DNA of 15,119 nucleotides from Candidatus Sulfopaludibacter sp. SbA3 (lineage in GTDB: Bacteria > Acidobacteriota > Terriglobia > 20CM-2-55-15): assembly GCA_945861845.1 (NCBI GenBank), contig CAMAWS010000018.1:1-15119 (forward strand), given 5' to 3'. Positions within the stretch are counted from its first letter, which is position 1. Each line of letters opens with the position of its first letter. This document shows positions 7,460 through 14,780 of this stretch, in pieces. The notes beneath the pieces were generated by a model. The model did no database searches and had not been told where the DNA came from. It saw only the letters and a list, made by a program, of their open reading frames with translations. The position numbers were made by a program, and so were the translations under genes.

Positions 7460-10180
7460 ATGAGAGCAAGCGACAGATTCCTGGCCGAAGTCCAGGGCCC
7501 TCCGATTACAGAAATTCCTTCCGGCCGCTGGATCTTCGATCGAATCGAAGAGTGGGCGCGCCGTTCCCCTGACCGATTCGCATTTGCCGTCGATCACCAG
7601 CAAACCGTCGAGCAGTACGGCTACGCTGATGTCTTGAAGCAAGCCGAATCCATTGCGCGCGGGCTAGCGGCCAGTGATATCCGGCAGGGCGACCGTGTCG
7701 GCGTGCTCATGGAGAACATTCCCCAGTGGGTGTTCGTTTTTCTCGGCGCCATGCGCCTTGGCGCCATAACGGTTCCGCTTGCAACCACGCTGCCCGAGCC
7801 TGCAATGCGGCGAATTATCGAGCATTCCGGCTGCAAGATACTTTTTGCCGACGCTCAAAACCTGGAAAAAGCATTTGGGGTGGCCGGAGCGGCCGGTTGC
7901 CCGGTGGTTGCCTTCGGAAGTTCCGATCCTCGTGCAATAGCATGGGACGAATTCCAGGCTCGAAACCCGAAGCCCGGAATCCGGGACTCTTTCGATCCCT
8001 CTGGTGACGAGACGGCCCTTCTGATCTACACCTCCGGTACGACGGGAGATCCCAAGGGCGTTCAACTCACGATCAGCAACCTGGTCTACGAGATTCGCGG
8101 TGTCGTCGAGCCGCTCGCAATTTCCTCCGAGCACCGCATACTCTCGGTACTGCCTTTTTCCCACGTGCTGCCGCTGATCGCCAATGGCATCGGCCCGCTA
8201 TGCCTGGGAGCGGGCGTCGTTTTCCTTTCGTCGATAACGCCCCAGCGGATCACAGAAGCGTTCCATCGTCACCGGATCAGCCTGTTCGTTTGCGTTCCCC
8301 AGTTTTTCTACCTGCTACACAAGCGCATCTTCGCGCAGGTAGCCAGCCAGAGCCGGCCGCTGCGCATCATGTTCAACGTCATGTTCGCGATTGCGAAACG
8401 TGTTAATAGTCCATCCCTCCGTCGAAAGATGTTTTCGAAGCTGCATAAGGCCGTGGGTCCGAACCTTCAGCTATTGGCCAGCGGCGGTTCCAGTTTCGAT
8501 GTGCGCGTCGCCCGGGATCTGAGTAATTTGGGTTACGTCATGCTTAATGCATATGGCCTGACGGAGACGTCGGCGGCCGCGACTGCAACGTTGTCGCATG
8601 CCAACCGTATCGGCACCGTGGGAAAGCCAATTCGCGGTGTAACGATCCGGATCGATTCTCCGAGTAGCGACGGCATTGGCGAGGTCTGGATTCGAGGTCC
8701 CCTGCTGATGAAGGGCTATTACCGAGACGAGGCAGCCACCGCCCAGGTAATCAAGGATGGCTGGTTTCATACGGGCGATCTTGGTTTCATCCATCCGGAC
8801 GGCAATCTCGCAATTACAGGCCGCAGCAAAGACGTCATTGTCCTGGCCAATGGAGAAAACATCTATCCCGAGGAAGTAGAGACGTATTACTCGCAGTCTC
8901 CATTCATCAAGGAAATCTGCGTGGTCGGTGTTGCCGGAAACGGAGACGGCCCGGCTGGGGAGAAGCTTCACGCGATTATTGTTCCCGACATGGATGAATT
9001 TCGCAGCCGCCGGCAGACCGGAATAATGGAGACAATTCGTTTTGAAGTCGAAAACATTTCCAAACAGCTTCCGTCCTTCCAGCGACTGCACTCCGTCGAT
9101 CTTCGAAACGAGCCCTTTCCGCGTACGGTAACCCGCAAGCTCAAGCGTTTTGAAATTATCGCGGAGGAGGCCAGGGCAAGGAAAAGCAATCGCCGTGCGG
9201 GGCGGCCTGCGGAAGGAACGGATCATTCCCGATTCAGTGAAGGAATTGGATTCGTGATTGCGGAACTTGTGCGGGAAGTGAAAGCCGATGTGGGACCGCT
9301 CGACCCGTCCCTGAACCTCGAGTTGGATCTTGGATTCGACTCGCTTGCGCGGGTCGAGCTGCTGGGAAACGCGGAAGCGCGCCTGGGTGTCCATATCGAC
9401 GAGGAAAAGGCCACGCGCATCTATACGCTGGGCGAGCTGGCCGATGCGTTTGAAGCCGCGCGGCCGAACGAGGCGGGCACGGGACGCAACTGGAGCGAGA
9501 TTCTCAGCGCTCAGGCTACCGAGGGTCTCAATACGCATTACATCCTTGATAACAGGACCCTCCTGAATCCCCTCGCGTTCGTGTGTATGCGCGTGTTGAA
9601 AACACTGGCGCGCCTGTTTTTCAACCTCAAGTACACGGGGCTTGATAAGCTGCCGAAGTCGGGAGCATTCCTGCTTTGTCCAAATCACGAGTCGTATCTT
9701 GATGGTCCATTCCTCTGCTCCGTGTTGCCGCGCGGAGTCACGGACCGGATCTTCGTTCTTGGCTACAGTGACTACTGGGAAAGTCCCGTTTCGCGGCGCG
9801 TTGCACGGGCGTGCAACATTGTGGCTGTTGATCCGAACGTCAACCTTGTCCGCGCAATGCAGATTGGCGCGCTCGGGCTGAGACACAACAAGGTGCTCCT
9901 TGTGTTCCCGGAAGGGACGCGCACGATCGATGGGCACATCCAGGAGTTCAAAAAGGGCGCCGCAATTCTTGCGCGCGAAGTTGGCGTTCCGATCGTTCCG
10001 GTCGGAATCCGCGGCACGTTTGAAGCGTGGCCGCGCGGGGGTTCGTTTAAGTTTCATCCCGCTGAGGTTGTCTTTGGTGACCCGATTTATCCCCAAAGCC
10101 TCGGCAATGTGCCCGACGCATACTCACGCATGACGGAGCGGCTGCAGGACGGCGTGAGAATTCTATCGGGAGATTTGTAA
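7460..10180 (+). CDS. Acyl-adenylating enzyme - acyl carrier protein - PlsC acyltransferase fusion
   Basis: A 906-residue three-domain protein. Residues about 20-580 are an AMP-binding acyl synthetase, with IYTSGTTGDPKGV (about 189-201), HTGDLGFIHPDG and GRSKDVIVLANGENIYPEE in the 430-470 region, and a late TRKLKR lysine near 555. Residues about 595-665 are an acyl carrier domain with LDLGFDSLARVEL; Ser628 is the phosphopantetheine site. Residues about 700-906 are a 1-acylglycerol-phosphate-type acyltransferase with NHESYLD (His743, Asp748) and FPEGTR (816-821). The layout suggests that a fatty acid is activated, loaded on the built-in carrier and passed to a lipid acceptor, recalling bacterial Aas but with an internal ACP and no transporter domain. 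No membrane segments are obvious. All catalytic motifs look intact. Confidence 0.92.
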   Translation: MRASDRFLAEVQGPPITEIPSGRWIFDRIEEWARRSPDRFAFAVDHQQTVEQYGYADVLKQAESIARGLAASDIRQGDRVGVLMENIPQWVFVFLGAMRLGAITVPLATTLPEPAMRRIIEHSGCKILFADAQNLEKAFGVAGAAGCPVVAFGSSDPRAIAWDEFQARNPKPGIRDSFDPSGDETALLIYTSGTTGDPKGVQLTISNLVYEIRGVVEPLAISSEHRILSVLPFSHVLPLIANGIGPLCLGAGVVFLSSITPQRITEAFHRHRISLFVCVPQFFYLLHKRIFAQVASQSRPLRIMFNVMFAIAKRVNSPSLRRKMFSKLHKAVGPNLQLLASGGSSFDVRVARDLSNLGYVMLNAYGLTETSAAATATLSHANRIGTVGKPIRGVTIRIDSPSSDGIGEVWIRGPLLMKGYYRDEAATAQVIKDGWFHTGDLGFIHPDGNLAITGRSKDVIVLANGENIYPEEVETYYSQSPFIKEICVVGVAGNGDGPAGEKLHAIIVPDMDEFRSRRQTGIMETIRFEVENISKQLPSFQRLHSVDLRNEPFPRTVTRKLKRFEIIAEEARARKSNRRAGRPAEGTDHSRFSEGIGFVIAELVREVKADVGPLDPSLNLELDLGFDSLARVELLGNAEARLGVHIDEEKATRIYTLGELADAFEAARPNEAGTGRNWSEILSAQATEGLNTHYILDNRTLLNPLAFVCMRVLKTLARLFFNLKYTGLDKLPKSGAFLLCPNHESYLDGPFLCSVLPRGVTDRIFVLGYSDYWESPVSRRVARACNIVAVDPNVNLVRAMQIGALGLRHNKVLLVFPEGTRTIDGHIQEFKKGAAILAREVGVPIVPVGIRGTFEAWPRGGSFKFHPAEVVFGDPIYPQSLGNVPDAYSRMTERLQDGVRILSGDL

Positions 10181-10218
10181 CATTGCCGTTACACTGCACG
10201 TACAGACTGTAGATACAG
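10176..10218. promoter_or_regulatory. Cluster of TGTA/TACA inverted half-sites
   Basis: TGTAAC-N6-GTTACA (10176-10193) is a perfect inverted repeat overlapping the upstream stop codon. TACAG-A-CTGTA-GA-TACAG (10201-10218) gives two overlapping palindromes from three half-sites. The cluster sits 17 bases upstream of the TATATATT box of the next gene and could be an operator. Confidence 0.35.
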
Positions 10219-10234
10219 AACGTCCACGATTCGG

Positions 10235-10248
10235 TATATATTCCTCCC
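10235..10248 (+). promoter_or_regulatory. Promoter-like block TATATATTCCTCCC
   Basis: This block matches 13 of 14 bases of 10767-10780, which precedes the next gene. TATATT at 10237-10242 could be a -10 element with transcription starting at or next to the ATG at 10250. Confidence 0.4.
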
Positions 10249-10249
10249 T

Positions 10250-10729
10250 ATGGATAGAAAATACGGCCAGCACGGCTATCAGGCCAACGATGGCCGCGCC
10301 CGTGAGCGAGAAGACAAAAAACCGCGTGAGCCTGCGAAAGGCGCGCCCCGCGGCGCCGGAAGGGTGTCGGAGAACGGTCCGCGCGCAATGAAGATGCCCA
10401 ATTTTCAGGATGTTCTGCGGTGCGCCATGTGTGGCGCAATTGTTCCTTCCCCGATCGACATCAGCTTCGAGAGCCAGTGTCCGAAATGCAGCGCGGACTT
10501 GCGGTCCTGCAAGAACTGCCGGCACTTTGATACGGCAGTCCGTTTTGAGTGCACGCAGGAAATTCCCGAACGCCTCACCAAGAAGGACCTTCGCAATAAT
10601 TGTGAGTTCTTCACGGCGCGGATGTCTGTTGAACGGGAGACCCGTGATTCGGGCGGCGGCGTGAATACCACTACCGTAATCAAGCCGTCAGACGCCCGCA
10701 GCGCCTTCGATAACCTCTTCAAGAAATAA
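10250..10729 (+). CDS. Small zinc-ribbon protein of unknown function
   Basis: A 159-residue soluble protein. Residues 1-47 are charged and low in complexity. Then come two CxxC knuckles forming a zinc ribbon (Cys58/61 and Cys77/80), a second Cys cluster CKNCRHFD (Cys87/90), and single Cys101 and Cys118, probably a second metal site. The tail (about 130-159) is polar. I do not recognise a named family. The start is uncertain: ATG 10250 has no ribosome-binding site and could be leaderless, while ATG 10388 (residue 47) would remove the low-complexity part and keep all cysteines. It lies in the same orientation as the NYN-LOTUS gene, 68 bases upstream of it, and the two share a promoter-proximal block. 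A nucleic-acid or protein-binding role is a guess from the zinc ribbon only. Confidence 0.75.
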   Translation: MDRKYGQHGYQANDGRAREREDKKPREPAKGAPRGAGRVSENGPRAMKMPNFQDVLRCAMCGAIVPSPIDISFESQCPKCSADLRSCKNCRHFDTAVRFECTQEIPERLTKKDLRNNCEFFTARMSVERETRDSGGGVNTTTVIKPSDARSAFDNLFKK

Positions 10730-10766
10730 TGCCCGGGCCCGCAACTCGCCGCTACAACCTCATCCT

Positions 10767-10780
10767 TATATAGTCCTCCC
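10767..10780 (+). promoter_or_regulatory. Promoter-like block TATATAGTCCTCCC
   Basis: Near-identical (13/14) to 10235-10248. TATAGT at 10769-10774 is a plausible -10, giving a leader of about 17 bases. A second possible -10, TAAGCT (10785-10790) with upstream TG, lies seven bases before the ATG at 10798. Confidence 0.4.
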
Positions 10781-10797
10781 GTGCTAAGCTGAAGGTC

Positions 10798-12300
10798 ATG
10801 AATGAAGATCGGCTTAAGATTGCCGTTTTTATCGACTTCGACAACATAGAGATCGGTGTCAAAAGCACCCTGAATCGGCACTTCGATATTGGCGCAGTGC
10901 TCGAGGCAATAAAGGAAAAGGGTGAAGTCGTCACCAAGATTGCCTACGGCGATTGGAAGCGCGCCGGAGAGCACAGTCGAAGCATGACCCAGCACGCGAT
11001 CCAGATGGTTCAGCGCAATCTCACCCCGGGGGGCGACAAGAACGGGGCAGACATCAACCTGGCGTTGGATGCGCTTGAAATGGCTTTCACGCGGAACCAC
11101 ATCAACGCGTTTGTCATCGTCGGCGGCGACAGCGATTTCATTGCGCTTGTCGAAAAGCTGAAACAGTATGACAAGAAGGTGCTCGTCGTCGGTGGACGCG
11201 CCTTTACCAGTGCAATCCTGCAGAAAAACTGCCACGAATTTATTGCGTACGAAAACCTGATTGCGCCTGCGCCCCAGGCTGCGCCGCGAAGACTTCCGGA
11301 GAAGGCCCGCTCCGTGGCCGACGGCAATCTCTCCAAGGCATTCCCGCTTATACGGCGCGCGCTGAAGGTCCTCACGGATCGCGAAGTCTCGCCGCAACTC
11401 GGCTTGCTGAAAAGCACCCTGCTGCAATTGGATTCCACATTTACCGAGCGCGACTACGGCGCCAATACCTTCCGCGATTTCATAGAGAAGATGGCCGGTG
11501 CGGGTTTTGTCAAATTGAAGCAGGTGGATCGGAGCCTGCTTGTGGAGCTGAAGGACGGCGAAGCGCTGAAGGAGAGCGAAGCGCTGAAAGAAAGCGAACC
11601 GCTCAAAGAAAGCGAACCCATGAGAGACGCCGAGGCTCCGGGTGAGGATCAGGATTCGGCTGCCGTAGCCGCAGTTCCCGTTGCCCCCCCGTCGCCGGCC
11701 CTGATGGACGAGGGAATCCGGGTAATGCAGGAAGTCTTTCAAAATCCGAAAATCATTCCTCATTGGCCGATGTACCTGCGAAACGTGAAGCAATACATCA
11801 AGAACGCGGCGCCGTCTTTCGACGAGCGGCGCTACGGTTTTGCGAGCTTCCTGGAAGCCATTCGGTCAGCGCAGCGGTCAGGTGTATTCCGCCTGGAACG
11901 CAATCGGCAGGGAATACTTCGCGTGTATCCGGGCAGCCAGATTGCGCAGGCGCCACGGCTCGATTCCCCGGCCAACGAAGGAACTTCGGCCGAGGAGCAA
12001 GCCTCATCAACTTCCTTCCCGATGGACGAATCGATGTCTGCCGCGGAAGTTCAGGCCGAAACCGGAGCAGTTGCAGTCGAAGCGGCCGAGATGGAGCAGG
12101 GAATCGAATTGCCTTCCGAGGAGCATCGAGAAGAGAGCAAATCGGAAGGTGACGCCGAACCCCAACCGGCTCGTCGAAAGCGGGCAGCGGCGGGGACGGG
12201 CGCGAGACGCAAGGCCGGAACTCCCCGGGTGGCCAAGACAACCACAGAAAAACGTACTAGAAAAAAGCCGGCGCCCACAGAAGAAGAGCCTACGCCTTAA
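10798..12300 (+). CDS. NYN-domain putative RNase with two LOTUS/OST-HTH domains
   Basis: A 500-residue cytoplasmic protein. Residues 1-155 are a NYN (PIN-like) domain with the acidic metal-binding set: FIDFDN (Asp13, Asp15), GADIN (Asp85) and GGDSDF (Asp111, Asp113). Two LOTUS/OST-HTH RNA-binding winged helices follow, at about 176-252 and 302-378, each with a DYGANTF/RYGFASF-like core. Between them is an acidic linker holding a six-residue tandem repeat (EALKES). The last 120 residues are disordered: acidic first, then Lys/Arg/Ala-rich like a histone H1 tail. By family it should cleave or bind structured RNA; the target is unknown. GAAGG (10791-10795) is only two bases from the ATG, a poor ribosome-binding spacing. 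The stop codon overlaps a large palindrome that may terminate transcription. Confidence 0.9.
   Translation: MNEDRLKIAVFIDFDNIEIGVKSTLNRHFDIGAVLEAIKEKGEVVTKIAYGDWKRAGEHSRSMTQHAIQMVQRNLTPGGDKNGADINLALDALEMAFTRNHINAFVIVGGDSDFIALVEKLKQYDKKVLVVGGRAFTSAILQKNCHEFIAYENLIAPAPQAAPRRLPEKARSVADGNLSKAFPLIRRALKVLTDREVSPQLGLLKSTLLQLDSTFTERDYGANTFRDFIEKMAGAGFVKLKQVDRSLLVELKDGEALKESEALKESEPLKESEPMRDAEAPGEDQDSAAVAAVPVAPPSPALMDEGIRVMQEVFQNPKIIPHWPMYLRNVKQYIKNAAPSFDERRYGFASFLEAIRSAQRSGVFRLERNRQGILRVYPGSQIAQAPRLDSPANEGTSAEEQASSTSFPMDESMSAAEVQAETGAVAVEAAEMEQGIELPSEEHREESKSEGDAEPQPARRKRAAAGTGARRKAGTPRVAKTTTEKRTRKKPAPTEEEPTP
11560..11631 (+). repeat. In-frame 18-base tandem repeat (EALKES units)
   Basis: Three 18-base units (11560-11577, 11578-11595, 11596-11613) and a decayed fourth (11614-11631) encode EALKES, EALKES, EPLKES and EPMRDA in the linker between the two LOTUS domains. 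Units differ mainly at third positions, pointing to an older expansion. Copy number could vary between strains without breaking the frame. Confidence 0.85.
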
Positions 12301-12344
12301 AGAGGGACAGTGAGCAATTTCCAAATTGCTCACTGTCCCTCTTT
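12299..12344. terminator. Perfect 22-base inverted repeat, probable terminator or REP-like element
   Basis: Arms 12299-12320 and 12323-12344 are exact reverse complements around CC; the pairing core is GAGGGACAGTGAGC. The left arm starts in the TAA of the NYN gene and the right arm ends in TTTT, so it fits a Rho-independent terminator. Its length and its GGGACAG...AATT...CC layout also match the palindrome at 2328-2389. Confidence 0.75.
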
Positions 12345-12386
12345 TCCCCATTTTCTATCCCCGCCTTATCAGTCACTTACATCGAT

Positions 12387-12413
12387 TAAAGTCGTAATTC
12401 AATCTGCCGATAA
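12387..12413 (+). promoter_or_regulatory. Sigma-28 (FliA) type promoter
   Basis: TAAAGTCG (12387-12394), exactly 11 bases, then GCCGATAA (12406-12413). Against the enterobacterial consensus TAAAGTTT-N11-GCCGATAA this is 14 of 16 positions with exact spacing. Transcription would start near 12420, leaving about 20 bases of leader that contain the ribosome-binding site GTGAGG (12426-12431) before the GTG at 12440. Confidence 0.7.
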
Positions 12414-12439
12414 GAACGGTTGGTAGTGAGGATATTTCC

Positions 12440-14689
12440 GTGAGTGAGAAGACAAGATTTAGCACTATTCCCTGGAAGGCCCGTGCGCTGGTCGTGGCGT
12501 TCGGTATCGTGGGGCTTTATGAACTCATCCTTGCGATTCTTAACGTGCGTGGAGCGGACTACCATGCCTTGGGTTTGATGCTGTTCTTGGGCCTCGTTAC
12601 GGCGCGCGTAAAGGTCCGGCTTATTGCCGGTTCCACGCTCTCGTTGCTGACTTCAGTTGTTCTCGCTTCATTAATGATGCAGGGTCCCGGGGCGGCCCTT
12701 CTGGTTGGTGCCTGCGGAGTGTTGGTTCAGGGCGCGTTCCCGATCAGGCGAATAATTCCACACCACCTGGCGTTCAACCTCGGAATGATCACCCTGACGG
12801 TTTCGATGGCTGGCATCGGCTACTACTGGATGGCGCCTAATGCGCTAGCGCCCCTGGCCGATCAGTTTGCCGGTGCCATGGTTGCCGCGCTGATTTATTA
12901 CCTTGGAAACTCGGTATACATTTCGGCTGTCGTCTCGCTTAGCGGAAAGGGCGTCATCTTCCGGATATGGCACGACAATTTTCTCTACACCGCGCCATCC
13001 TTTTTTGTTGCCGGGGCGCTGTCGTTTGCCGCGCTAAAGCTGGCTTTGGGGCTCCATCCAAGTGTGCTGATCGCAGTCGTGCCTGTTTTGTACCTCAGCT
13101 ACTATTCGTACCGCGTTTACCTCAAGAGTCTCGAAGACGAAAGGAAGCACTCGTCCGACATGTCGGACCTGTATACCTCGACGCTTTCCACGCTTGCTCT
13201 CGCAATCGACGCCAAGGACCGGAATACGCACGGGCACATCCGCCGGGTTCAAACGTATTCAAGGGCGATTGCCGAGGCCATGAAACTGGACAAGACTCAG
13301 ATTGAAGCGGTTGCCGCTGCCGCCCTGCTGCACGATATCGGGAAACTCGCGATTCCCGAACAGATCCTCAGCAAGAAGGGTCCGCTGACTCCCGGAGAGA
13401 TGAAGAAGATGCGGATGCATCCGCAGATCGGCGCAGACATAATTTCGAACATCAAGTTTCCATATCCTGTCGCCGATTCGATCCTGGCGCATCACGAGCG
13501 TTTTGACGGCCACGGTTACCCGAATCGTCTTGCCGGACGCAACATACCGCTCGGCGCCCGGATACTTTCTGTTGCCGACGTATTTGACGCGTTCCTTGCT
13601 GATAAGGATCCGACGGATGAAATGATCCAGCAGGCGATTGACACGTTGACGGAGAACGCGGGCACTCAATTCGACCCGGAAATCGTCACCGTCTGGACGT
13701 CAATCTACCGGCAAGTCGTTGACCGAAGCGTTGTCAGGACCGAACAGAAGGCCGAGAACGGGTCAACGGCGTATACAGACATCCAGCGCGCTGCATCGGA
13801 ACTCAAAGTTCTCGATACGCTGACCGAGGCCGTTGCAAGTCTTACGTCGGTCTCCGAAATAGTTACCTGCGTGTGCGAATTGCTTCAAGATGCGATCCCG
13901 GGTGGCGTACTGGTTGTTCGAATGAGCGGAAACCAGCATGGGCACGAGTATGACGAGGTTCCTGCCGCCTGCGGAATCGCCATTCCAGTTGTTTTTGGCG
14001 GAGTCGTTCTTGCAACAATTTCGGTGCGATCAGTGACCGATGAATTTACGGACGATGACATTCGACTGGCGACGACCGTTGCAGAAAAGATCTCCGGAAG
14101 CTTGCACAGCGCAATTGCCCTGGAAGTTGCGCAAAATGACGCCACGAGGGACAAACTTACCGGGCTCGCGAATCGAAGGGCGCTGGAGTCGTTGGTTGAA
14201 TCGATCGGCGGCCAGCCCTGTTCTGTGGTGCTTGTGGACGTAGACGCATTCAAGGCCGTAAACGACAAGTTTGGCCATCAAGCGGGCGACGCCGCCCTGG
14301 CGCAAATAGCCGCCCACCTGCGGGCCGCTTTCACGGATGCTCGAATGATCTGCCGATTGGGCGGAGACGAATTCGTCGTCGTCACATCCCATCCGATTCA
14401 GAACGTGCGCCTACAGGTCCGCAGTTTCCGAAAAATGGTTCGCTGGGATCCGGCGCATGAGCCGTATTTGCGAATGCGCTTCGGCGTAAGCTGCGGCGTG
14501 GCAAGCACTCCGGCGGACGGTGACACGGTTGAGCAGATCCTGAAAAAGGCGGACGACCGCATGTATGCCTTCAAGACGCGATACAAACAGTGGGGCGCCG
14601 TTACTACCCACGCCGGAACTCGTCCCCAAGTTCTTCCCAAGAAGCAGGCCGCTTTCACGGAATCCATGCCGATCGCCTGCGAGAAATGA
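12440..14689 (+). CDS. Membrane HD-GYP - GAF-like - GGDEF cyclic-di-GMP protein
   Basis: A 749-residue inner-membrane protein. Residues about 15-225 hold six or more hydrophobic segments (a MASE-type sensor region of uncertain class). Residues about 245-430 are an HD-GYP phosphodiesterase with HDIGK (His298, Asp299) and HHERFDGHGYP (351-361), so the key residues are intact. Residues about 455-565 look like a GAF domain. Residues about 570-725 are a diguanylate cyclase with DKLTGLANRR and intact GGDEF (641-645). The inhibitory I-site RxxD expected at 632-635 reads TDAR, so product inhibition is probably lost. The protein therefore pairs synthesis and breakdown of c-di-GMP. The GTG start has GTGAGG upstream. 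A sigma-28-type promoter precedes it, linking it to motility. Confidence 0.93.
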   Translation: MSEKTRFSTIPWKARALVVAFGIVGLYELILAILNVRGADYHALGLMLFLGLVTARVKVRLIAGSTLSLLTSVVLASLMMQGPGAALLVGACGVLVQGAFPIRRIIPHHLAFNLGMITLTVSMAGIGYYWMAPNALAPLADQFAGAMVAALIYYLGNSVYISAVVSLSGKGVIFRIWHDNFLYTAPSFFVAGALSFAALKLALGLHPSVLIAVVPVLYLSYYSYRVYLKSLEDERKHSSDMSDLYTSTLSTLALAIDAKDRNTHGHIRRVQTYSRAIAEAMKLDKTQIEAVAAAALLHDIGKLAIPEQILSKKGPLTPGEMKKMRMHPQIGADIISNIKFPYPVADSILAHHERFDGHGYPNRLAGRNIPLGARILSVADVFDAFLADKDPTDEMIQQAIDTLTENAGTQFDPEIVTVWTSIYRQVVDRSVVRTEQKAENGSTAYTDIQRAASELKVLDTLTEAVASLTSVSEIVTCVCELLQDAIPGGVLVVRMSGNQHGHEYDEVPAACGIAIPVVFGGVVLATISVRSVTDEFTDDDIRLATTVAEKISGSLHSAIALEVAQNDATRDKLTGLANRRALESLVESIGGQPCSVVLVDVDAFKAVNDKFGHQAGDAALAQIAAHLRAAFTDARMICRLGGDEFVVVTSHPIQNVRLQVRSFRKMVRWDPAHEPYLRMRFGVSCGVASTPADGDTVEQILKKADDRMYAFKTRYKQWGAVTTHAGTRPQVLPKKQAAFTESMPIACEK

Positions 14690-14734
14690 ACCGTTCGGAA
14701 CTTTCACCACCGCCGTATAACCTCGCTCAGCGGT

Positions 14735-14751
14735 GTGAACTCTTCGTGAAC
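14735..14751 (-). promoter_or_regulatory. Pair of GTTCAC half-sites 11 bases apart (minus strand)
   Basis: GTGAAC at 14735-14740 and 14746-14751 reads as GTTCAC twice on the minus strand with an 11-base period, in the opposite direction to the TTCA array at 14781-14813. Confidence 0.35.
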
Positions 14752-14780
14752 AGCTTCAGAACAGTGTCTCTGTAACAATC

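Noticed and set aside
8471..10096. 541-codon open frame on the minus strand across the acyltransferase fusion
   Set aside because: It lies fully opposite a gene with intact catalytic motifs, has no recognisable domain, and reads as a codon-bias shadow rich in Arg and rare turns.
10731..10740. GCCCGGGC palindrome after the zinc-ribbon gene as a terminator
   Set aside because: The stem is too short, has no loop and no T-run.
10405..11793. 462-codon open frame on the minus strand across the zinc-ribbon and NYN genes
   Set aside because: It spans two real genes in reverse and shows low-complexity phenylalanine repeats that mirror the EALKES repeat; no motif found.
12345..12439. Possible c-di-GMP riboswitch before the HD-GYP/GGDEF gene
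   Set aside because: The 95 bases lack the conserved GEMM core and stem pairing and are accounted for by a sigma-28-type promoter and a ribosome-binding site.
14701..14740. ACCGC/GCGGT hairpin as terminator of the c-di-GMP gene
   Set aside because: Only five pairs with a 17-base loop and no T-run; too weak to call.
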